From the NCBI GenBank assembly GCA_015472025.1, contig BNHL01000001.1:4452001-4516000 (forward strand): 64,000 nt of DNA, in the 5' to 3' direction. This DNA is from Cytophagales bacterium WSM2-2. Lineage in GTDB: Bacteria; Bacteroidota; Bacteroidia; Cytophagales; Cyclobacteriaceae. Of the stretch, positions 8,704-18,811 are shown one piece after another. The notes below the pieces were generated by a model, which had not been told where the DNA came from, did no database searches, and was given only the letters and a program-made list of their open reading frames with translations. A program made the translations under genes and the position numbers. Positions within the stretch are counted from its first letter, which is position 1, and the number at the start of each line of letters is the position of its first letter.

Positions 8704-9543
8704 ATGAAAACAACATCGTTCCAAACTTCTTTCCGATTTTTTGCACTTATTGTCCTGCTGTCAATCACAGCTTGCAAGAAAAATTCACAGGATGCTGAAA
8801 GTCAGCATTTATCCGCAAGGGATTCTATCGCTAGTGATTCAAGCGGAGATAAGAGTATGAACGCGCAAAAGAAAGAGGACGCGCCTGAAACCGTCAAGGG
8901 AGATTGTGACGGAGGAGAGCTGCGTGCATTGGGGTGGTCTGACGATGGAAGAATATTTGCCTACCGTGACTTTTATTATCGTAATGGAATAGTTATTAAC
9001 TCGGCTTTTTATGTGACGGTAATTGATGTTGTTACCGATTCAGTGTTATGGCAGTTTGACAAGTACTGGAATACCGACAACAGCGGAGAGGGAAACTCTG
9101 GTCCTCATGTCGCGAATATCGAACAGGCATGGGACCTTGTGTCGGGAGACGTAATAGCACCACTAAGAAAAAAATTTGGAATCCGGGTTAACCTTGACTT
9201 TCAGGAACATGAAATCTGCAAGGACTTTCCATTGTATCCGGACGGGCCAGATGGAAATTATTTTACCGCAGCGGCAGTAAAAGAAGAAAGGGGAGAGGCG
9301 GCAAATATAAAAGTGAATGTGTTGTACTCTTTGAAAGGAGTATCAAAAGATGTTTGTGATTTTGTTGAAGAGGGGGGATTTAACCAATACCTCCTGGATT
9401 CACCATGTATATCAGGATACTTTATTAATCCTCAACATGACAAGATTGTTATTTCATTTAAAATAGGCTACCCGGAAAACAATGCTCCCCTGATCAGGCA
9501 ACGCGTAACCGGTTGTAACCTGACGTGGTTCAAGAAGCATTGA
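8704..9543 (+). CDS. lipoprotein of unknown function
   Basis: A 279-residue lipoprotein with the lipobox ending at Cys24 (SITAC). A Ser/Asp/Lys-rich linker to about residue 65 precedes a globular region beginning CDGGELRALGWSDDGRIFAYRDFYY. It contains several cysteines (CDGG, HEICKDF, DVCDFV, SPCISGY, GCNLTW), which suggests disulphides in the periplasm or at the surface. The opening resembles a beta-propeller blade (DDGRIFAY) but only one such unit is clear. No family was recognised. It faces the S9 peptidase gene, with a shared terminator between. Confidence 0.75.
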   Translation: MKTTSFQTSFRFFALIVLLSITACKKNSQDAESQHLSARDSIASDSSGDKSMNAQKKEDAPETVKGDCDGGELRALGWSDDGRIFAYRDFYYRNGIVINSAFYVTVIDVVTDSVLWQFDKYWNTDNSGEGNSGPHVANIEQAWDLVSGDVIAPLRKKFGIRVNLDFQEHEICKDFPLYPDGPDGNYFTAAAVKEERGEAANIKVNVLYSLKGVSKDVCDFVEEGGFNQYLLDSPCISGYFINPQHDKIVISFKIGYPENNAPLIRQRVTGCNLTWFKKH

Positions 9544-9603
9544 GTGCAAAATAATCAGAGGACTTACTCTGTCCCCGCCACGTGATGGTCAGGTTCGAAA
9601 CAA

Positions 9604-9630
9604 GCAGAGCCTCTCAAAAGGAGGCTCTGC
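9604..9630. terminator. bidirectional terminator hairpin
   Basis: A perfect 10-bp stem (GCAGAGCCTC at 9604-9613, GAGGCTCTGC at 9621-9630) with a 7-base loop lies between the convergent lipoprotein and S9 peptidase genes. The T tracts are weak on both strands (CAAAAT and TTGTTTC). Confidence 0.7.
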
Positions 9631-9656
9631 CAAAATATGGTTGAAATGAATTACCC

Positions 9657-11816
9657 TTACATCTTTTCAATCTGCTGCTTTGTCTTGATTATCTTTTTCA
9701 TTCCTAGAATATCCATCACAAAAGAATATTGCATGGCTACATCTTTCATAGCCCGGAAACGACCACTGGCACCGCCATGGCCCGCGTCCATATTGGTGTA
9801 TAGATATAATCTGTTGCGATCCGTTTTCATAGCTCTGAGTTTAGCTACCCATTTAGCCGGTTCCCAATACTGAACCTGTGAATCGTGAAGGCCCGTAGTG
9901 ACAAGCAGGTTAGGATAATCTTTCTTTTCTACATTGTCATAAGGCGAGTAAGAAAGCATGTAATCATATTGCTCTTTGATAGCAGGATTGCCCCATTCGA
10001 GCCATTCAAACGTAGTCAGCGGAATACTTTCATCCATCATCGTAGTAATTACATCCACAAATGGAACTGCTGCGATCACACCCCTGTACAAATCAGGTCG
10101 CATGTTGGTGATAGCACCCATCAAAAGTCCTCCTGCGCTTCCACCGGAAGCAAACAGTTTATCTTTGGCAACATACTTGTTCTGAACTAACCACTCTGAA
10201 CAATCGATGAAATCATTAAAAGTATTTTTCTTTTTCATCATTTTGCCGTCATCATACCAGGCACCTCCCATTTCTTGTCCCCCGCGTATGTGGGCAATAG
10301 CATAAACAAAGCCGCGGTCGAGCAAACTTATCCGGTTGCTGCTAAAGGTAGCATAGCTGGATGCCCCATAAGATCCGTAAGAATAAATCCAGCCGGGCAT
10401 GGAGCCATCTTTTTTATAAGCGTCCTTCCGGTATACGATCGAGAGCGGAACTTCTTTACCGTCTCTTGCTTTTACCATCACACGCTCAGTCTGATAGTTA
10501 TTCTTATCGAACCCTCCCAGGACGGGTTGTTCTTTCATTAATTTCTTTTCACGTTTTTCAATGGTGTAGTCAATGGTTGAATTGGGAGTAGTCATCGACT
10601 GGTAATTATACCGGAGAATATTGGTGTTCAGCTCAGGATTGAAACCTATTCCGGCAGAGTAGGCTGGCTCTCCAAAGTCGACATAATGCTCTGATTTGTC
10701 TGCCCACTTAATCAGTCTGATTTTGACCAGTCCGGCAGTCATTTCTTCGGTAGCGAGGTAATCTTTGAAATAGTCAACCCCTCTCAAAAAAACGTTGTCA
10801 CGAGAAGGAATAACATCTTTCCAATTTTCTTTTGTTGATTTTGCAACAGGCGTCTCAACGAGCCTGTAGTTCTTGGCATCCAGGTTAGTATAGATATAAA
10901 ACTTGTCTCCGCCAGTGTGATCAACATCATATTGTACATTATCCTGTAATGCCTGAATCACTACAGGCTTTCCTGGCTTGTCGGCATCAATATATTGTGA
11001 GAAGCCGGCATCAGTCCTTCCGGAACCAATGATGATGTACTTCTTTGATTTTGTTTTGCTCAGGTAGCAGGCCAGCGTTTGATCCTTCTCTTCATATATC
11101 AGTTGATCCGATGGGTTAGATAAAACATGTCGTTTGATCTGGTAATTACGGAGGGTCTTCTGATCTGGCACAGAATAGTAAATTGATTTATTGTCGTTGG
11201 TCCAGTATATGCCGCCCCGTGTATTTGCAATCTTGTCTGTAAGAAACTTGCCATCGGAGAGTCGCTTGATTTTGATGGTGTAAAAGTTTCTTCCCACCGT
11301 GTCCATAATAATAGCGGCCAGCTTATGGTCCGGACTGGTGCTAAGGGAGAAATTAAGGAACGATTGATTCTTCCCGATTTCATTTCCATCCACAAGAATT
11401 TCTTCTTTTCCATCGAGAGAATCTTTCTTCCTGCAATAAATCGGGTATTCGCCACCCTCTACGAAACGGGTATAATAATAGTAGTTGTCGAGTTTATAAG
11501 GTACAGATGAGTCATCTTGCTTAACACGACTACGCAACTCTTCAAAAAGCGAATCCTGAAATGAACGCACGGATGACATCATGGTGTCGCGGTAATGGTT
11601 TTCCGCTTTAAGGTAATTGATGACCGTTGTGTCTTCACGGTTTTTAAGCCAATAATAATTGTCCGTGCGCTTGTCCCCGGTTTTAGAAACAATTTCGTAG
11701 GGTACAATTTTGGCAACCGGTGCTTTTACATCAGGCAGTGAATCTTGCGAAGGTTTCGTACACGAGACAATCGCAATAGTCAGCAGGATCAGGAGTTGAT
11801 GAGAAGGTTTCTTCAT
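9657..11816 (-). CDS. oligopeptidase B-like S9 peptidase, lipoprotein
   Basis: A 719-residue prolyl-oligopeptidase-family enzyme with a lipobox ending at Cys19, so it is envelope-anchored rather than cytosolic. An N-terminal helical cap (VAKIVPYEIVSKTGDKRTDNYYWLK) and seven-bladed propeller reach about residue 430. The alpha/beta hydrolase domain has catalytic Ser560 (GGSAGG), Asp645 (TGLHDSQV) and His680 (AGHGG). GLHD-x-x-V-x-YWEPAKW is characteristic of oligopeptidase B (S9A), which cuts short peptides after basic residues. A periplasmic or surface peptide-scavenging role is likely. No neighbour obviously shares its pathway. Confidence 0.92.
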   Translation of the reverse strand: MKKPSHQLLILLTIAIVSCTKPSQDSLPDVKAPVAKIVPYEIVSKTGDKRTDNYYWLKNREDTTVINYLKAENHYRDTMMSSVRSFQDSLFEELRSRVKQDDSSVPYKLDNYYYYTRFVEGGEYPIYCRKKDSLDGKEEILVDGNEIGKNQSFLNFSLSTSPDHKLAAIIMDTVGRNFYTIKIKRLSDGKFLTDKIANTRGGIYWTNDNKSIYYSVPDQKTLRNYQIKRHVLSNPSDQLIYEEKDQTLACYLSKTKSKKYIIIGSGRTDAGFSQYIDADKPGKPVVIQALQDNVQYDVDHTGGDKFYIYTNLDAKNYRLVETPVAKSTKENWKDVIPSRDNVFLRGVDYFKDYLATEEMTAGLVKIRLIKWADKSEHYVDFGEPAYSAGIGFNPELNTNILRYNYQSMTTPNSTIDYTIEKREKKLMKEQPVLGGFDKNNYQTERVMVKARDGKEVPLSIVYRKDAYKKDGSMPGWIYSYGSYGASSYATFSSNRISLLDRGFVYAIAHIRGGQEMGGAWYDDGKMMKKKNTFNDFIDCSEWLVQNKYVAKDKLFASGGSAGGLLMGAITNMRPDLYRGVIAAVPFVDVITTMMDESIPLTTFEWLEWGNPAIKEQYDYMLSYSPYDNVEKKDYPNLLVTTGLHDSQVQYWEPAKWVAKLRAMKTDRNRLYLYTNMDAGHGGASGRFRAMKDVAMQYSFVMDILGMKKIIKTKQQIEKM

Positions 11817-12093
11817 AAGTAAAATATTAAGATCGTTACATGCATTTTACAAAGAAACGTACCGAAATAAAAACCTTTTCTTGGGACTTGAAACCTAAAG
11901 TGATGAGTGGGATTTTTGTTTAATAAGTCCAAAGGCTTGCTCATTAATATCTAAAGCGTAGATTAAGAATACAGAGTCCTCTGAATGCTTGAGATAATCC
12001 TGAGATGTTGAAATACCTTAGCTAAGTATTAAAACGTATAGGCGATATTTGTGCAACTCGGTTGCTTATTTAATGTTGTAGCTAACTGCCCAA

Positions 12094-12603
12094 ATGAGAT
12101 ATTCCAAACTAATATTGGTTCTGCTGACTGCTAATCTTCTGAGTTGCGAGAAGACGAATGATAAGTTGTTTTGGATTTCGGAAACTACAAATTACAGCAA
12201 TGATTTTCTATTCCTCACTGAATCGACAAATGTAGAGACATTGAAGGGTGATAGCTTAAAATTATTCTTACAAGCTGATGAGTTTGAAAAATTTGATTCT
12301 GCTTCTACCAGCTTTAAGAACTTCGGACGAATTTACAAAGGTGATAGGTTTAAAGTTTTTGTATTACTGAGGAGTATTGAAACTGACGGACGAAACTATG
12401 TATTCTTAATCAGGACTTTTGATAACAACTGGAAAGTAATTGACGACTTTGAATTAGGAACTTGGGATGAAAGGAAAAAGAAATTCTGTGTTGGTTCAGT
12501 AAACAGAGAATTGACTATAGAAAGAAAATGTCAAGATAAAGAGGCTTCGGACATAATGCAGATTACAGAAGATGGGAGAATAATGACTTCCTTTCATCAC
12601 TAA
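12094..12603 (+). CDS. small lipoprotein of unknown function
   Basis: A 169-residue protein with lipobox ending at Cys18 (NLLSC). The mature part is rich in F, D, K and E with alternating hydrophobic residues (FKVFVLLRSIET, NYVFLIRTFDNNWKVIDDFEL), suggesting a beta sandwich or barrel. No family was recognised. Base composition is richer in A+T than its neighbours, which may mark a recently acquired or fast-evolving gene. greB starts 22 bases downstream. Confidence 0.65.
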   Translation: MRYSKLILVLLTANLLSCEKTNDKLFWISETTNYSNDFLFLTESTNVETLKGDSLKLFLQADEFEKFDSASTSFKNFGRIYKGDRFKVFVLLRSIETDGRNYVFLIRTFDNNWKVIDDFELGTWDERKKKFCVGSVNRELTIERKCQDKEASDIMQITEDGRIMTSFHH

Positions 12604-12624
12604 CGCCTCCATGACTAAACAAAA

Positions 12625-13098
12625 ATGAAAACACTCTTAATTACTCCTGAAGGTTTAGATAAATTAAAAGCGGAGTTGGATCATCTGTGGCGGGTGGAAC
12701 GACCGGATACCACGGCAAAAGTATCCTGGGCGGCAAGCCTTGGAGACCGTTCTGAAAATGCAGACTATCATTATAATAAAAAACGTTTGCGGGAAATTGA
12801 CAGACGCATACTCTACTTACGCAAATGTATTGATGATTTAAAAGTCGTGAATTATTCTCCCTACCAGGAAGGCAAGGTAATGTTTGGAGCCTGGGTGGAG
12901 ATCGAAAATGATAAAGGCAGGCAAATACGCTTCCGTATCGTTGGCCCTGAAGAAATCATTAACACGAAAGACTACATCTCCATGGACTCACCCATGGCGC
13001 AGGCACTGAACAACAAAAGAGTAGGGGATGAAGCAACCGTGAAAACGGGTGCTGGGACATTTATCTGGCGTGTGAGAAAGATTGAATATCAGAAGTAA
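12625..13098 (+). CDS. greB: transcript cleavage factor GreB
   Basis: A 157-residue Gre factor. The N-terminal coiled coil (residues about 1-75) carries the acidic tip DRSENADYHY at 41-50 that reaches into the RNA polymerase active site and stimulates cleavage of backtracked RNA. The C-terminal FKBP-like domain includes VEIENDKGRQIRFRIVGPEEI and ends FIWRVRKIEY. The DRSENADYHYNKKRLREIDRRI region is typical of GreB rather than GreA. Length is normal. It follows an unrelated lipoprotein gene by 22 bases. Confidence 0.92.
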   Translation: MKTLLITPEGLDKLKAELDHLWRVERPDTTAKVSWAASLGDRSENADYHYNKKRLREIDRRILYLRKCIDDLKVVNYSPYQEGKVMFGAWVEIENDKGRQIRFRIVGPEEIINTKDYISMDSPMAQALNNKRVGDEATVKTGAGTFIWRVRKIEYQK

Positions 13099-13293
13099 TT
13101 AAGCCACCCCTTTGCCGGTAGAGATGTGTCCTGCTACAACTGGTAGATAGCCTTATTTTCGCGCCCGGACCAGAGCTGTTCAATTAAAAAATACACCTCT
13201 TTACAAACAATCAATCCCTGTTCACAAAATCAGTATTTGAGCGCTCCCGTCAGTTTGTGAATTTAAAAGTAAACTCACAAACCAGATTTAGGT

Positions 13294-16200
13294 ATGAATC
13301 TCTTAAAGCACACATTATGGGTAGTTGTTTTAGCTGTTCAGATACAGCAATCGCGCGCGCAGCTGGCCCTTGTCAAAGACGCTAACTCATCCGCTACAGG
13401 ATCTTTCAATGGCGAAAGTTTAAAGATTGGCAGCTTCATGTATTTCTCTGCCTCCGATGGTACCAATGGCATTGAACTGTGGAGAACGGACGGTACAACC
13501 GGTGGTACTGCCATGGTTAAAGACATCAATACCTCCTCTGCCGGTGCCTCTTCGCTTCCGGGAAATTTTGTAAACGTTAACGGAACGGTGTATTTCACCG
13601 CAAATGATGGAACCAATGGAGTTGAACTCTGGCGTTCTGATGGCACGGCAATGGGCACGGTCATGGTGGCCAATATTAATACAGCTGCAGCCTCATCGAG
13701 CCCGACAAATCTTACGGCTATCGGAACTAAGTTATATTTCAGTGCGACCACGGCAACGAACGGAACAGAACTTTATGTCTGGGACGGAATGGTGGCAACG
13801 CTGGTAAAAGACATAAAAACTACTCCGACACCAGCCAGTTCTTCCGGTCCTTCCAATCTTGTAAACGTAAACGGCACCTTATTTTTTACAGCTGACGATG
13901 GGAATGTAGGAATTGAACTTTGGAAAAGTGACGGAACAACGGGAGGCACCGTACTGGTTAAAAATATAGACGGGGCATCGACATCATCATCGCTTGCGAA
14001 TCTTACTGCGGTTGGCAGTACATTGTTCTTTTCCGCGGCTACAGCCGCTTCGGGTGTTGAACTTTATAAAAGTGACGGAACTGACCCCGGCACCGTCAAA
14101 GTTACCGACATCAACCTGACCATTGGTGGTGCCGGCAGCTCGAGTCCTTCTTTTCTCACGAATGTAAATGGTACGCTATTCTTTTTTGCAGTAGAAAGCG
14201 GCAGTGCATTTACACTCTGGAAAAGTGACGGCACTGGTCCGGGAACTGTAAAGCTGAACGCCAATGCTTTTACTACCCTGGGGGTAGCCACCTTTAATAA
14301 TATTTTTTACTTCGTTGCAGAGAAGTCGGTCGGGGGCTCAGTCTTTGAGATCCAGTTGTGGAGAAGTGACGGAACGAATACAAACGCAATATCGGTCTTG
14401 TCCACCACTTACAGTTTCAAGGATCAGGTTTCGTTTGCAGCCGCCAGTAACAATACGTTCTATTTTGTCTCCAGTAACGGCACCGGTTCTGATTTATATG
14501 TTTCCGATGGCACGACCACTTACAGTCTGGTCAGCAATCTTGGCAGGCCTTCCGCTATAACACTCATGACTACGATAGGTCGTACAGTTGTAAACTTTGT
14601 AAGTAGTAAAATACTCTTCTGGAATGATGATGGTGTGGTAGGTACCGAGTTGTATAGCTATACCCCCGTTAGCAAACTTAAGTCGAGCATGTCTTCTAAT
14701 AACTTTGGCTCTGTTGCACTATCGTCCACGGCTTCAGTTGACGGAGTATTCACGAACACCGGACTGGGAACATCCACAATAAACCTCGGTTCAATAACAC
14801 TCACAGGAGCAAATCCCGCTGACTTTACGTTTGTGACAAAAGTTCCCACCGGGCTTACACCGGAATCAAATTGCAACGATGGTATTGACAATGATGGTGA
14901 TGGAATGATTGATTGCGCTGACAGCGGATGCGGTGGAGCTGCCGCCTGCGCGGGAACAATTGCTCCCGGTGCTACATTGCTGTTTACGGCCACACTCACG
15001 CCCAGTGCTACGGGGGCCAGGGCAGCAACAGTGTCTGTTCCAAGCAATGACCTGAACAGCCCCTTTACACTTGCGTTGTCAGGTACAGGTATAAAAATAA
15101 ATCAGACAATCACTTTTAATACGCCTGCAGCCAGAAGGCTGGGTAGTGTCGCTACATTCGACCTGGATGCCACTGCTTCTTCAGGGTTGACCGTTACCTA
15201 CCAGAGCAGCAATTCGGCAGTTGCTACTGTTTCAGGAGCTACTGTGACGCTCGTTGGTGTCGGAACTTCAACGATCACCGCGCAACAAGCCGGAAATGCA
15301 TCGTACAATGCCGCCACCGATGTATTGCGGACATTAACCATACAAAAACCTTTGATCACTGCCACTGCCGATGCGAAGAGTAAAACGTACCGCGATGCCA
15401 ACCCCGCGCTTACCATTACCTACACCGGCTTTTTGAACGGTGATACTCCTTCCGTAATAGATACACCACCAACAGCATCCACCACAGCAACAACGGCCAG
15501 CGATGTGGGTGGTTATCCGATCACACTTACCGGTGGAGCGGATGCTGTGTATGACCTCACTCTTATTGCAGGAAATCTTTCCGTAACTAAGGCAAATCTC
15601 ACTGTAACGGGAAGCAATCACTCGAAAGTGTATGGTACTGCCAATCCGAATCCTACTCTTAGTTATTCCGGATTTTTAAACAGTGAAACCACGAGTGTGC
15701 TTGATGTATTGCCAACGGTTTCTCTCAATACAAGCGATCAGTCAAATGTCGGTACCTATTCCGTTTTTGTAAATGGAGGTAGTGACAACAATTATAATAT
15801 TGTACGCGTCAACGGGCAGCTCACGATTACCAAAGCCAGTGTCACTGCCAAAGCCAGTGACCGCACCAAAATTTATGGTAATACGAATCCTACTTTTCCA
15901 ATCACGTATACCGGTTTGCTGTTTGGTCAAAGCTCGAACGTCATTGATGTTGCACCGTCAGTGCCTGCAACCATTACCGATTTAAGTAACGCAGGCACTT
16001 ACCCGCTCACACTTAGCGGTGGCAGTGACAATAATTATGACATAACGTTCGATCCGACACCCGGTACACTTACTATTACAAAAGCAAGTTTGGCAGTGTA
16101 CGCAGATCCTAAAACAAAAGTGTATGGAGAGAACAACCCGACACTGACATTTACTTACGACAACACCTATTTTAAAGGCACCGATGGTCCATCCGTGATT

Positions 16201-17100
16201 GATACACCACCGACAATCGCTACCACTGCGACACAGACTTCCAATGTGGGCAATTACCCCATTACACTAACCGGTGGAAGTGATAATAACTATACCCTCA
16301 TAAGTCTGACAAGCAACATACTGGAAATAACCAAGGCAGCCCAGCAAATAGTTACCGCCAGCAGTATTCAAGATATTGTTATGAATACCGCTTTTGATCT
16401 GATCGCTATTTCAACTGGTGGGGACCAGGCTCAGGTGCAGCTGGATAAAACAGCAGGCCAGGGTCAGATTGGTTCGTTTTATACGACCATTACACTTCCT
16501 CAGGGAACCCAAAAAGGATACAGGATAACCGGCACAGCACCGGGTAAAGTCACTCTCCGCTTAAGCCAAGCGGGTACTCTGAATTATAATGCCGCTACCT
16601 CTGTAACGATCCCTGCTTTTTGCATTCTACCATTGAAACCTTTCATCACGAACACGCTATCGTCCAACTCCGAACATCCTGTGCTTACTTCATCATCGAA
16701 TGTAGGGAATCAGTGGTATCGCAATGGCACTGCCATCGGTGGCGCAACTTCTTCCACTTTCCAGATTACCGAACCAGGTATTTACAAAGTACAGGTGTCT
16801 GTAGAAGGATGCACCGGTCCTGTGTCGGACGAAGTACCAGTCGCTGTTACGGGAATTGCAGAAGCATCACAAGAAGTGTCTGTTTATCCTAACCCGGTAC
16901 ATGATGCTTTACACGTATCTGGTATTCAGCTAGACCAGAACTGGGGTATTGTCGATGCGATGGGCAGATCGGAGAGGCCTCCTGTACAAAGAAATGAAGA
17001 AAGCTCAGTCGTAGATACACGGAACCTGGCACCGGGCCTCTACATACTAAAAGCGAACCAGGCGCAGAAAAATATCATTATCAAATTCATCAAAGACTAA
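13294..17100 (+). CDS. giant T9SS-sorted surface protein with ELWxxDGT and MBG repeats
   Basis: A 1268-residue exported protein with signal peptide (about residues 1-22, ending SRAQ). Residues about 25-470 carry repeated ELW-K/R-S/T-DGT blades, probably a beta-propeller. At 470-590 lies a choice-of-anchor-D-like domain interrupted by an Asp-rich loop (NCNDGIDNDGDG). At 600-685 is a bacterial Ig-like domain (VTYQSSNSAVATVSG). Four MBG-type repeats of about 81 residues start near 686, 768, 849 and 931 (K-x-YGxxNPxxTxxYTGF). An Ig-like domain (about 1110-1180) precedes a type A T9SS signal (VSVYPNPVHDALHVSG). It is probably an adhesin or matrix protein; no catalytic site is visible. A lipoprotein gene follows 10 bases after the stop. 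Confidence 0.9.
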   Translation: MNLLKHTLWVVVLAVQIQQSRAQLALVKDANSSATGSFNGESLKIGSFMYFSASDGTNGIELWRTDGTTGGTAMVKDINTSSAGASSLPGNFVNVNGTVYFTANDGTNGVELWRSDGTAMGTVMVANINTAAASSSPTNLTAIGTKLYFSATTATNGTELYVWDGMVATLVKDIKTTPTPASSSGPSNLVNVNGTLFFTADDGNVGIELWKSDGTTGGTVLVKNIDGASTSSSLANLTAVGSTLFFSAATAASGVELYKSDGTDPGTVKVTDINLTIGGAGSSSPSFLTNVNGTLFFFAVESGSAFTLWKSDGTGPGTVKLNANAFTTLGVATFNNIFYFVAEKSVGGSVFEIQLWRSDGTNTNAISVLSTTYSFKDQVSFAAASNNTFYFVSSNGTGSDLYVSDGTTTYSLVSNLGRPSAITLMTTIGRTVVNFVSSKILFWNDDGVVGTELYSYTPVSKLKSSMSSNNFGSVALSSTASVDGVFTNTGLGTSTINLGSITLTGANPADFTFVTKVPTGLTPESNCNDGIDNDGDGMIDCADSGCGGAAACAGTIAPGATLLFTATLTPSATGARAATVSVPSNDLNSPFTLALSGTGIKINQTITFNTPAARRLGSVATFDLDATASSGLTVTYQSSNSAVATVSGATVTLVGVGTSTITAQQAGNASYNAATDVLRTLTIQKPLITATADAKSKTYRDANPALTITYTGFLNGDTPSVIDTPPTASTTATTASDVGGYPITLTGGADAVYDLTLIAGNLSVTKANLTVTGSNHSKVYGTANPNPTLSYSGFLNSETTSVLDVLPTVSLNTSDQSNVGTYSVFVNGGSDNNYNIVRVNGQLTITKASVTAKASDRTKIYGNTNPTFPITYTGLLFGQSSNVIDVAPSVPATITDLSNAGTYPLTLSGGSDNNYDITFDPTPGTLTITKASLAVYADPKTKVYGENNPTLTFTYDNTYFKGTDGPSVIDTPPTIATTATQTSNVGNYPITLTGGSDNNYTLISLTSNILEITKAAQQIVTASSIQDIVMNTAFDLIAISTGGDQAQVQLDKTAGQGQIGSFYTTITLPQGTQKGYRITGTAPGKVTLRLSQAGTLNYNAATSVTIPAFCILPLKPFITNTLSSNSEHPVLTSSSNVGNQWYRNGTAIGGATSSTFQITEPGIYKVQVSVEGCTGPVSDEVPVAVTGIAEASQEVSVYPNPVHDALHVSGIQLDQNWGIVDAMGRSERPPVQRNEESSVVDTRNLAPGLYILKANQAQKNIIIKFIKD

Positions 17101-17110
17101 CGATACTTAT

Positions 17111-17590
17111 ATGCATACGATCAAACTAATTTCAAAAGGAATAACGGCTGTTATTGCGTTTGCTGCGATCATTAATCTCTCCGGATGCGGGGGCAGTCCG
17201 GGAGCATCGCCAAGCGGACAAGAGCAAGTATTAAAACTTCTTGCCGCTGGCTCGGGACAGTGGAAGATTCAGTCGGTAACTGTCGATAACGTTGACAAAA
17301 CTTCGATGTTTACGAATATGACGATTTCATTTACCTCGCAATACCAATATAATGTAACCAATGGCGGGCCTGTCTGGCTGATTACCGTTGGCCAAGGCAC
17401 TACTACCAATGGAAGCTTCACCCTTTCTGCCGATGGTAAAACCATGACGCGATCCTCCGATCAATTGACAGTCGATGTGAATGTCACTGAAAGTACGCTT
17501 GAGCTTGGCCTCACCTGGAATAAGACGACCTTTGGGCCGGGCCGTCTGTCCTCACTGTCAGGAAACCATGTTTTTAAATTTAATAAATAA
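17111..17590 (+). CDS. lipocalin-like small lipoprotein
   Basis: A 159-residue lipoprotein with lipobox ending at Cys26 (NLSGC). After a Gly/Ser linker the mature region reads VLKLLAAGSGQWKIQSVTVDNVDKT, then alternating strands (MTISFTSQYQYNV, GSFTLSADGKTMTR, LELGLTWNKTTF) ending HVFKFNK. This resembles lipocalin-like domains of Bacteroidota that begin with an L-x-G-x-W motif. The ligand is unknown. It begins 10 bases after the giant T9SS gene and is probably co-transcribed with it, perhaps as an accessory surface lipoprotein (inference). Confidence 0.75.
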   Translation: MHTIKLISKGITAVIAFAAIINLSGCGGSPGASPSGQEQVLKLLAAGSGQWKIQSVTVDNVDKTSMFTNMTISFTSQYQYNVTNGGPVWLITVGQGTTTNGSFTLSADGKTMTRSSDQLTVDVNVTESTLELGLTWNKTTFGPGRLSSLSGNHVFKFNK

Positions 17591-17654
17591 GAGAAACGAT
17601 AACCGGTTTGTAGTTCTTTTGTGAGAGCTGTGTTCTAAGTTCTAAAGCTCGTGT

Positions 17655-18224
17655 TTATAAAATCTCAAACGTCTTGCACGCATTGACGATGAGAGGTCCC
17701 AGCTCTTTTTCTTTTGACAGCGGTGCCCACCCTTGTGCGGCTACGATCTTTGCTCCGCGCTTCACTTTGACACTTACCATATACAATTGCTCACGGTAAG
17801 GGCCTTCGAGGCCAGCAGGTTTGGTAACGCGGGTAACACGGAACTTGCCGTTGGCAACATCACCTTGCTCCACTACGTCCACCTTCAATCGCACAGCATC
17901 CATGGCAGGATCACCGGTGTTAATGTTCGGTCGCGCGCGGCTGGCGAGTGTTTCATCGATCACTTTGGGCATGTGGGAGATATCACTGTCGTTGCAGCCG
18001 CTATTGCAGATCACGGTAAACTGTACACCGGCAATGGCTTCCTGGTATTCGTCACGCAATAGGATGGAAGGGCCGGAAGCGACCCAGGCATCAGGCAAGG
18101 TCACACGGAGCTTTGCCTCACCGGAGTTGCTGGCTACATTAATTTCCCGGCTCTTGGACTGCTGACTGTAAACTGTTGTAAAAGACAGAAAGCAAAAAAT
18201 GAAAAAGAGGTGTTGAAAACTCAT
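17655..18224 (-). CDS. exported protein of unknown function
   Basis: A 189-residue protein with a signal peptide (about residues 1-20, ending TVYSQ). The mature part has strands EAKLRVTLPDAWVASGPSILLRDEYQEAIAG split by a polar loop, and two close cysteines (CNSGC). It ends with a lone cysteine near the C-terminus (NACKTFEIL). No known domain was recognised; the PDAWV segment resembles PsbP-like or stress-related secreted domains, but only weakly. It converges on the lipoprotein gene and is monocistronic. Confidence 0.7.
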   Translation of the reverse strand: MSFQHLFFIFCFLSFTTVYSQQSKSREINVASNSGEAKLRVTLPDAWVASGPSILLRDEYQEAIAGVQFTVICNSGCNDSDISHMPKVIDETLASRARPNINTGDPAMDAVRLKVDVVEQGDVANGKFRVTRVTKPAGLEGPYREQLYMVSVKVKRGAKIVAAQGWAPLSKEKELGPLIVNACKTFEIL

Positions 18225-18405
18225 GATGATTTACTTTAGAATAGGATATCAGAATTTGAAATATAAATTTCGTACTTGTAACACAGCAATGGCTGGTAAG
18301 AACTGATCGAATCGGGATAATATTGGTTCCCCGTTGGTGGTTGTGGATGACGAGAAGTCCTCACAAATAGAGTCTCGTCTCTTCATTTTCACGATGGTGT
18401 GAAGC

Positions 18406-18612
18406 CTATCTTCTCTTTCTAAAAAATGCTATGAGAAAACCTGTGAGGAAGAAAAAACCAACGACCAGGTAGAATACAAGGACAAGCATTCCGGCCGCAC
18501 CCTGGCAATCACGGCAGCCAAGATTAACCTGAGAAAGATACAGGAAAGAGAGAAAGGCAGCCACTACCGCGGATACTATCCCCACGAAAAACGCAATCAG
18601 GAATCGTTTCAT
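18406..18612 (-). CDS. small two-helix membrane protein
   Basis: A 68-residue protein with two hydrophobic helices (IAFFVGIVSAVVAAFLSFLYL and MLVLVFYLVVGFFFLTGFLI). A short CRDC pair sits between them, and a basic C-terminus (FFRKRR) suggests the positive-inside orientation. No family was recognised. The Cys pair could bind metal or form a disulphide. It is a single gene with gaps of about 180 and 200 bases on either side. Confidence 0.65.
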   Translation of the reverse strand: MKRFLIAFFVGIVSAVVAAFLSFLYLSQVNLGCRDCQGAAGMLVLVFYLVVGFFFLTGFLIAFFRKRR

Positions 18613-18811
18613 TGAACCGATTTAGTTAATAAAGATGAGAGTTTAAAAGAAGAATGAGTAAAGAACCGATTGGCTTAGTGGTAATGCTCATCATCGGCAT
18701 GTAGTCGTTTAGAAATGACTATTACCCTCTCGTTGGTGAATAAATTCCAACGGGTCATTCCGTTCAAATAAAATTCTTTTCAGTAAGTTTTAGTTTTTAT
18801 ACTTTTCATGC

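Noticed and set aside
14658-15047. Minus-strand open frame within the giant MBG protein
   Set aside because: Composition follows the repeats of the opposite strand; no start context or signal.
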